Translations under genes and position numbers: made by a program
Source of the DNA: CANNBR01 sp964592275
GTDB taxonomy: Bacteria; Babelota; Babeliae; Babelales; CAIQNR01
NCBI GenBank assembly: GCA_964592275.1
Contig: CAZQDJ010000022.1
Location: 1 to 18,163, forward strand
Reading direction: 5' to 3'
Length of the DNA: 18,163 nucleotides
In this document: positions 13,653-18,163 of the stretch, piece by piece
Position numbering within the stretch: position 1 is the first letter of the stretch
How the letters are laid out: the number at the start of each line of letters is the position of its first letter
The notes under the pieces: model-generated
What the model saw: only the letters and a program-made list of their open reading frames with translations
What the model was told of the DNA's origin: nothing
Databases searched by the model: none

Positions 13653-15188
13653 ATGCACACAAAAATTTTCTCGGCAACAACCATTGGTGTTGATGCATAC
13701 ATTGTCGATGTTGAAGTTGATATTGCCTTTGGCATGGTCAATTTTTTTATTGTTGGATTACCTGATGCAGCAATTAAAGAAAGTCGCCAACGTATTCAAA
13801 CCGCACTCAAAAACTGTGGTATTCGCTTCCCAGAAAGAAAAATAACGGTCAATCTTGCGCCCGCCGATTTAAAAAAAGAAGGCACCATTTTCGATCTCCC
13901 CATTGCCATTGGTATTCTTCAAGCATCGCAGCTTCTTTCTATTTCTGTAGACTTTTTGCAAGATACCGTTTTTCTTGGAGAACTCTCTCTTGATGGCAGC
14001 ATTAAACCAATGAAGGGCGCGCTTGCCATAGCCTATGATGCGCAACGCCTCGGCAAAAAACGCATTATTCTCCCCAAAGAAAATGCCAAAGAAGCTGCAT
14101 TCATCAAATCTATTGAAGTTATTGGTGTTGATAATCTCGTTGAACTCATTGCTTTTTTACGTCATGAACAACCACTTGCCGCCACAAAACATACCATTCC
14201 TACCATTTCACCATCACTCCATGACATCGATTTTTCACAAGTAAAAGGACAAGAAAACGCAAAGCGAGCTCTCTTAATTGCTGCAGCTGGCAATCACAAC
14301 ATTCTTTTTATCGGTTCTCCAGGAGCTGGAAAAACAATGCTTGCCCGCCGACTCACAACCATCATGCCTGCCATGACGTTTGACGAAACACTTGCTGCCA
14401 GCAAAGTGTACTCTATCAGTGGAAAATTACAGGGAAAATCACTCGTTTCTGAACGCCCTTTTCGCGCACCTCATCACACAATTTCCCAAGCTGGTCTTGT
14501 TGGTGGAGGATCGTTTCCGCAACCGGGAGAAATCAGCCTTGCCCACCATGGCATTTTATTTCTTGATGAACTTACTGAATTTAAACGAACCACTCTTGAA
14601 GCATTGCGCCAACCTCTTGAAAGCAAAGATGTCTGCATTGCACGCGCACATCAATCCATTACGTTTCCCGCATCCTTTTTATTGATTGCAGCATTTAATC
14701 CCTGCCCCTGCGGATTTTATGGAGATAAAAAACGAGAATGCACCTGCTCACAACTACAAGTGAATCGCTATCTTGAAAAAATTTCAGGACCTCTTCTTGA
14801 TCGTATTGATCTTCAAATTCATGTACCAAGCATTGAATACGATGTCGTCAAAGATAAAAAACAAACGACCTCATCCGCTGATTTAAAAAAACTTGTAGAT
14901 CGAGCCATTGCTATCCAACACCAAAGATTTCAAGGCGAAACCCAACGTAATGCAACGATGACGCCTGACCAGATCGAACAATACTGCAAGCTCACTGATC
15001 CTGCTGAAGTGTTGATCAAAAAAGTCTTTGATCAACTACACCTGAGCATGCGTGGATACCATAAAATGTTAAAGGTTGCTCGCACCATCGCTGACCTTGC
15101 AGGAGCAGAAATAATTGATGTACCTCATTTACAAGAAGCGCTCATGTATCGATCGATTGATCATTATTTTGAACGAAAACGTCTTTAA
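13653..15188 (+). CDS. comM: YifB/ComM family Mg chelatase-like AAA+ ATPase
   Basis: Full-length (511 aa) member of the ComM/YifB family. Known ComM is a hexameric AAA+ helicase that drives branch migration when incoming single-stranded DNA is integrated during natural transformation. The N-terminal ChlI/Lon-like domain (about 1-170) includes IVGLPDAAIKESRQRI (33-48). The AAA+ core has Walker A GSPGAGKT (221-228), the conserved RAPHHTIS (271-278) and Walker B ILFLDEL (301-307). NPCPCGFYG-x5-CTC follows with Cys351, 353, 363 and 365, and GPLLDRIDLQI (379-389) carries the arginine-finger region. The C-terminal Mg-chelatase domain holds LSMRGYHKMLKVARTIADL (464-482). The start has AGGGGG 3-8 nt upstream. 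No other competence gene is in the window. It is a conserved chromosomal gene beside the initiator tRNA. Confidence 0.95.
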   Translation: MHTKIFSATTIGVDAYIVDVEVDIAFGMVNFFIVGLPDAAIKESRQRIQTALKNCGIRFPERKITVNLAPADLKKEGTIFDLPIAIGILQASQLLSISVDFLQDTVFLGELSLDGSIKPMKGALAIAYDAQRLGKKRIILPKENAKEAAFIKSIEVIGVDNLVELIAFLRHEQPLAATKHTIPTISPSLHDIDFSQVKGQENAKRALLIAAAGNHNILFIGSPGAGKTMLARRLTTIMPAMTFDETLAASKVYSISGKLQGKSLVSERPFRAPHHTISQAGLVGGGSFPQPGEISLAHHGILFLDELTEFKRTTLEALRQPLESKDVCIARAHQSITFPASFLLIAAFNPCPCGFYGDKKRECTCSQLQVNRYLEKISGPLLDRIDLQIHVPSIEYDVVKDKKQTTSSADLKKLVDRAIAIQHQRFQGETQRNATMTPDQIEQYCKLTDPAEVLIKKVFDQLHLSMRGYHKMLKVARTIADLAGAEIIDVPHLQEALMYRSIDHYFERKRL

Positions 15189-15196
15189 TGCCATAC

Positions 15197-15214
15197 GAAT
15201 TAATCGATTAATTC
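15197..15214. repeat. Perfect 18-bp palindrome after comM
   Basis: GAATTAATCGATTAATTC equals its reverse complement and starts 8 nt after the comM stop. A T-run (15228-15232) follows 13 nt later, so it could serve as a weak terminator or a protein-binding site. Confidence 0.4.
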
Positions 15215-15246
15215 AAGTCTAAGAGGTTTTTTGAGCGCATTGATAA

Positions 15247-15274
15247 TTGACAAGCACTGAATAGGTGGTATTAT
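15247..15274 (+). promoter_or_regulatory. Near-consensus promoter of the initiator tRNA
   Basis: A perfect TTGACA (15247-15252) and TATTAT (15269-15274) are spaced by 16 nt, about 24 nt before the tRNA. It is the best sigma70-type promoter in the window, as expected for a highly expressed stable RNA. It suggests this organism uses ordinary sigma70 boxes. Confidence 0.75.
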
Positions 15275-15298
15275 GAGAACAGTTCTTTAAAAATTGAT

Positions 15299-15375
<77 letters not shown>

Positions 15376-15393
15376 AATTAAGCAAAAAAATAT

Positions 15394-15413
15394 AGGCCTT
15401 ATGGCCTTTTTTT
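15394..15413 (+). terminator. Intrinsic terminator of the tRNA-fMet transcript
   Basis: The stem AGGCC (15394-15398) and GGCCT (15403-15407) with a TTAT loop is followed by a run of seven T (15407-15413). It lies 18 nt after the tRNA CCA end. Confidence 0.8.
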
Positions 15414-15494
15414 GCGCCCATTTTTTTTACTTATTTTAGTTCATTCATGCACCAACAAGCTTATTTCGCTCAAATCAAGCTTAAATACCACCAT

Positions 15495-15522
15495 TTGCTC
15501 GACCAGAAGATTACTTTATACT
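15495..15522 (+). promoter_or_regulatory. Promoter of the small membrane-protein cluster
   Basis: TTGCTC (15495-15500) and TATACT (15517-15522) are spaced by 16 nt, 77 nt ahead of the 168-aa gene. No other function is seen between the tRNA terminator and this gene. Confidence 0.45.
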
Positions 15523-15599
15523 GAAAAAGAGTCACAATTTTCAAAATCTGGTCAAAGTCGAATACAAGACAAAGGCCAAGGTGTGAGAGGTTATACCAT

Positions 15600-16106
15600 A
15601 TGAAAAATTACTCTTTACGTGCATTGACGCTTACTCTTTTTTATACCCTTGTAATTTCTACAAGCCTACACGGTAGCATTACGCCCCAACCTACTCCTAT
15701 TACTAATGCCACCTGGGGTAAGGCTCTCAAAGAATCAGCAAAAGAAGAATACTCTAAAGCTCTCACTTGGTTAAAATTCTTTAAACTACCTTCCCTTGCT
15801 CTTTCATACGCACTGCCAACCTGGGGAATCACAAAATTTTGGAATATTTTAGGTGACACAGAACATATGGTTACCGGCCTTGCTGTAGGCTATGCACTTA
15901 CTGCAGTTTCACTCCGCTACAAAAACCAAATTATTGAAACATGCGGAGACGAAGAAACTGCACAAGCATGGATGGCTATCGTCCCATTTGCAGGATTTTT
16001 TCTTCCTCGAAAAGTAGCCTGTCTTGCAGGTTTAGCTGTTATTGCAAAATTACACAAAAAAGAATGGTCAGATTTAAGAAAAATACATCTAAAGCCAATT
16101 AACTAA
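15600..16106 (+). CDS. Small exported/membrane protein of unknown function (168 aa)
   Basis: Not recognised. GAGAGG lies 9 nt before the ATG. A signal peptide or N-terminal anchor covers about 1-25 (LRALTLTLFYTLVISTSLHG). A helical, moderately charged part follows (38-60). Then come hydrophobic segments at about 63-82, 89-105 and 124-150, the last holding AWMAIVPFAGFFLPRKVACLAGLAVIAKL. Cys115 and Cys141 are the only cysteines. It is probably an inner-membrane protein with three to four helices. Its last ~29 codons are duplicated as a fossil at 16504-16587, showing it was at the edge of a tandem duplication. The next gene starts 13 nt downstream. Confidence 0.65.
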   Translation: MKNYSLRALTLTLFYTLVISTSLHGSITPQPTPITNATWGKALKESAKEEYSKALTWLKFFKLPSLALSYALPTWGITKFWNILGDTEHMVTGLAVGYALTAVSLRYKNQIIETCGDEETAQAWMAIVPFAGFFLPRKVACLAGLAVIAKLHKKEWSDLRKIHLKPIN

Positions 16107-16119
16107 CGATGAGGTTATT

Positions 16120-16503
16120 ATGAAAATAATAAAAAAATTAATTCTTATTACAGCTTTATTTTCTGCAATCCCGTTCATTCATTGTCTCCCTGAGACTACT
16201 GCTATTGAAGAGAACTCTAAAATTGATTCAAAAGAAGGCCCTGGAATAACAGAAAAAGCAATTCTTACAAGTTTTTTCATCAATACCGCTGTAGCTTGTT
16301 ACAATGATAATTTTATTCCTATAAAAACCGTTGTCCCCGTAGCAATTATAATTGGTATTGGCATGAAAACTCTCGATTATCTTGATAAAAAAGCCCTCAA
16401 AAAAAATCCTACATGCGGATCTAATAAGCGCAATTCCTTCATTTTCCAATCAATTGTTCTTGCAGCTGGATTAATACCTATTGTTCGTTCTTACAGAATC
16501 TAA
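16120..16503 (+). CDS. Small membrane protein, upstream duplicate (127 aa, C-terminally shortened)
   Basis: Paralogue of the gene at 16638, sharing the leader MKIIKKLILITAL and the core ND-x-IPIK, AIIIGIGM, LDKKALKKNPTCG and NKRNS. It follows GAGG with 5 nt. After the leader (about 1-22) it has an acidic linker. A hydrophobic stretch (about 48-60) ends at Cys60, a membrane segment follows at about 66-88, Cys99 lies in KKNPTCGSNKRNS, and a last hydrophobic segment spans about 107-122. Both cysteines are conserved in the paralogue and may pair. It ends at RSYRI where the paralogue continues for ~40 residues. The stop is at the duplication joint, and the same reading frame continues after it into the fossil fragment. 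The function is unknown. Confidence 0.65.
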   Translation: MKIIKKLILITALFSAIPFIHCLPETTAIEENSKIDSKEGPGITEKAILTSFFINTAVACYNDNFIPIKTVVPVAIIIGIGMKTLDYLDKKALKKNPTCGSNKRNSFIFQSIVLAAGLIPIVRSYRI

Positions 16504-16587
16504 GCATTTGCAAGATTTTTTCTTCCTCGAAAAATAGCTTGTCTTGCAGGTTTAGCTGTTATTGCAAAATTACATAAAAAAGAATAA
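16504..16587 (+). pseudogene. Fossil 3' fragment of the 168-aa gene
   Basis: 27 codons (AFARFFLPRKIACLAGLA..., ending HKKE then TAA at 16585-16587) match residues about 129-155 of the 168-aa protein, with only a few changes (G to R, V to I). It has no start codon or ribosome site. The downstream spacer up to the next ATG also matches the spacer between the 168-aa and 127-aa genes. It is a leftover of the tandem duplication. Confidence 0.85.
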
Positions 16588-16637
16588 ACCGCTCTAAAAA
16601 AATACATATCTAAAACCAAACTAACTATGAGGTTATT

Positions 16638-17105
16638 ATGAAAATAATAAAAAAATTGATTCTTATTACTGCTTTGCTTTCTTCGCCACTCACACAATCG
16701 ATAGAGCCTAAGCATGGGCAAAATGAATTTGAAAAAGCAGCAGGAAGAACCATTCTTGCAAGTCTTTTGATCAATACCGTTGCTGCTTGCGCTAATGACA
16801 ATTTAATCCCTATAAAAGCATTCGTGCCTGCAGCTATCATAATGGGTATTGGTATGGGTACTCTTGGCTACCTTGACAGCAAGGCTCTCAAAAAAAATCC
16901 TACCTGTGGTGCTAATAAACGTAACTCTCGTATTCTTCAATCGATTGTTATTGCAGCAGGTTTAACGCCAATTATCCTCTCAGATAGCCAATCAGGAAAA
17001 ATGCTCCGTGAGACCCTTGCCCCTGTAGGAGAACTTCTCCTTGATGCTGGCTCAACACTTCTTGATGCAGCTACTTCAACTCTTATAAGAGGTAAGACTT
17101 TTTAA
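16638..17105 (+). CDS. Small membrane protein, downstream duplicate (155 aa)
   Basis: Full-length paralogue of the 127-aa protein, preceded by the same GAGGTTATT ribosome-site context. A leader (about 1-21), a short polar stretch, a hydrophobic segment (38-50) with Cys51, the segment 60-79 (KAFVPAAIIMGIGMGTLGYL), KKNPTC90GANKRNS, and a hydrophobic piece (99-113) follow in order. Unlike its partner it keeps a C-terminal tail (about 114-155). The tail is an amphipathic stretch LLLDAGSTLLDAATSTLI resembling a membrane-surface helix. This copy probably preserves the original gene 3' end and terminator. The function is unknown. Confidence 0.65.
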   Translation: MKIIKKLILITALLSSPLTQSIEPKHGQNEFEKAAGRTILASLLINTVAACANDNLIPIKAFVPAAIIMGIGMGTLGYLDSKALKKNPTCGANKRNSRILQSIVIAAGLTPIILSDSQSGKMLRETLAPVGELLLDAGSTLLDAATSTLIRGKTF

Positions 17106-17121
17106 AAAATCTTATTAATAG

Positions 17122-17151
17122 AAATAAGCTCCTGTAAAAAGGAGCTTATTT
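17122..17151 (+). terminator. Strong intrinsic terminator after the small membrane-protein cluster
   Basis: A perfect 12-bp stem (17122-17133 with 17140-17151), a GTAAAA loop, and a T-run reaching 17154. It lies 16 nt after the 155-aa gene's stop codon. Its core matches that of the terminator at 2891-2925. Confidence 0.85.
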
Positions 17152-17222
17152 TTTATTCAAAAATTATCTTTTTATTTTTTTGCATAAGCATCCACTTTTC
17201 AACTCTATGCTGAATACGCACC

Positions 17223-17259
17223 TATGTTTTGTTTTGAAGTTTGTTTAAAATAAAACATA
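17223..17259. repeat. AT-rich 13-bp inverted repeat
   Basis: TATGTTTTGTTTT (17223-17235) pairs with AAAATAAAACATA (17247-17259), with one G-U pair and an 11-nt loop. It lies between the preceding terminator and the predicted promoter of the PLD-like gene, so it may be an upstream regulatory site. Confidence 0.4.
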
Positions 17260-17285
17260 TATTTTCACATCAAATGCACGTTACA

Positions 17286-17314
17286 TTGAACGATGTTATT
17301 CAAAATAATATAAC
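17286..17314 (+). promoter_or_regulatory. Promoter of the PLD-like gene
   Basis: TTGAAC (17286-17291) and TATAAC (17309-17314) are 17 nt apart, giving a ~40-nt leader before the gene. Confidence 0.5.
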
Positions 17315-17361
17315 TAAAATCAAGCTCGTTGCATAAAGCTATGGCAACCTAAAAAGGGAGA

Positions 17362-18105
17362 ATGAAAAAAATGAAAAAAATACTACTACTTATGTGTTGC
17401 ACTGTACTACTGCATGCAAAAAAAGAAGATAAAATAATAATCCCAAAACCAACGCCAGAAGAAACAATACAATACTATTGCACACCAAAAGATGATATTA
17501 TAGATATAGTTCTTTTTGCCCCTGACGAAGGGCGTATCTACAAAAATATTCTTCGCGGTCTTATTCAAGCAACATCTTCTAAAGGGAGTATAAAGGTTGC
17601 AGCATTTCGTTTTACTGAAAAAGAAATAGCTGCCGATTTAATGGAGGCACACAATCGCGGGGTTTCGGTGGAAATAGTCTTTGATCCAGGTGCGGTGACT
17701 TCAACCTTTTACAGCTTAGCCTTTACGCTATCCGAAGCAGGAATTGCAGTATTCCAATATCAACCAGTTGGATTAACACCAGTATCCCAACGCAATGGGG
17801 AAGAGTATGAAATGCGCATCGCCTATCCGACGATTATGCATCAAAAGACAATGATTTTTAAAAATACGTGTGGAGGCAAAAACATTGTTGCTTTTGGATC
17901 ATTAAATTTTACAACAGCTGGTTGTTATGGCAATGAAGAAGCGGTACAAGTGCGTAATAAACCAGAAATAGTAGATGCATTTGCAGCACATTTTGAAAAA
18001 CTAAAAAAACGCTCGTACCTCATTACCCCTTATAGATTGTCGTATATGGTATCTATGAGACATATTAAGCAAATAGCATTACAAATGATGCGTCGTTTTT
18101 GTTGA
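17362..18105 (+). CDS. Exported phospholipase D/Nuc-like protein with an altered HKD motif
   Basis: Single-domain PLD-superfamily protein of the Nuc/mitochondrial-PLD size class (247 aa). The signal peptide covers about 1-19 (LLLMCCTVLLHA). The N-terminal half has the superfamily pattern IKVAAFRFTEKEIAADLMEAHNRGVSVEIVFDPG (77-110). The active-site segment is MHQKTMIFKN (159-168), with His160 and Lys162, followed by AFGSLNFT (177-184) and GNEEAVQV. In the consensus H-x-K-x4-D the Asp is expected at 167, but here it is Lys. The protein may therefore be weakly active, altered in specificity, or inactive. Known relatives are dimeric phosphodiesterases or nucleases acting on phospholipid or DNA. 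The ribosome site AGGGAG is close to the first ATG, and the second ATG (17371) is better spaced, so the start is uncertain by three codons. Confidence 0.85.
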   Translation: MKKMKKILLLMCCTVLLHAKKEDKIIIPKPTPEETIQYYCTPKDDIIDIVLFAPDEGRIYKNILRGLIQATSSKGSIKVAAFRFTEKEIAADLMEAHNRGVSVEIVFDPGAVTSTFYSLAFTLSEAGIAVFQYQPVGLTPVSQRNGEEYEMRIAYPTIMHQKTMIFKNTCGGKNIVAFGSLNFTTAGCYGNEEAVQVRNKPEIVDAFAAHFEKLKKRSYLITPYRLSYMVSMRHIKQIALQMMRRFC

Positions 18106-18123
18106 TAGGAAAAGTAATTCACA

Positions 18124-18141
18124 GGTGGCTTAAAAGCCACC
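18124..18141. terminator. Possible terminator hairpin after the PLD-like gene
   Basis: GGTGGCT (18124-18130) and AGCCACC (18135-18141) form a perfect 7-bp stem with a TAAA loop, 18 nt after the stop. Only a weak T-stretch follows, so termination efficiency is doubtful. Confidence 0.5.
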
Positions 18142-18163
18142 GCTTTACCCTTCCTATCCGAAA

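Noticed and set aside
15412..15603. 63-codon frame between the tRNA and the 168-aa gene
   Set aside because: It begins inside the tRNA terminator, covers the predicted promoter, and has no plausible leader or domain.

Overview
The window reads as a chromosomal segment of a low-GC, Gram-negative-type, probably host-dependent bacterium. Most genes are lysine/isoleucine-rich and AT-rich. An unusually high share of them encode small exported proteins with cleavable signal peptides that I do not recognise. One gene encodes a large beta-barrel outer-membrane protein. This style, with paralogous families of secreted and membrane proteins beside a few conserved housekeeping genes, fits Candidatus Dependentiae (TM6). 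That assignment is inference from gene style, not from a marker gene.

Layout. 1-46 is the tail of a + strand gene (TPR-like ending). 182-2200 is a minus-strand pair: a HerA/DUF87-type ATPase followed by a small exported protein. 2379-2867 is a divergent small exported protein ending in a strong terminator. 3010-3528 is an exported Bcp-type peroxiredoxin, and 3607-3717 a possible 36-residue signal-peptide micro-ORF. 3794-8408 holds five tandem paralogues (called A to E here) of an unrecognised membrane/exported family. They are built from a ~110-residue repeat, in the pattern 1-2-2-2-1 (eight units). A to D form a tight operon, and three of them share an almost identical leader. 8409-9168 is non-coding, more GC-rich and full of hairpins. 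It contains a ~140-bp structured element in two inverted copies.

9169-13379 is a minus-strand, translationally coupled two-gene operon: a 978-residue secreted beta-rich protein and a 425-residue outer-membrane beta-barrel. Its upstream region carries a perfect 9-bp inverted repeat next to a TATAAT box. 13653-15188 encodes ComM/YifB, a Mg-chelatase-like AAA+ ATPase. 15299-15375 is the initiator tRNA-fMet, with a near-consensus promoter and its own terminator. 15600-17105 holds three small membrane/exported genes. The last two are paralogues made by a visible ~0.5-kb tandem duplication, which left a fossil 3' fragment of the first gene between them. 17362-18105 encodes an exported phospholipase-D/Nuc-like protein whose HKD motif has Lys where Asp is expected.

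The least explained parts are the A-E repeat-protein cluster, the inverted structured element at 8549-9030, and the coupled secreted-protein/beta-barrel pair. No CRISPR array, transposase, integrase or rRNA was seen.
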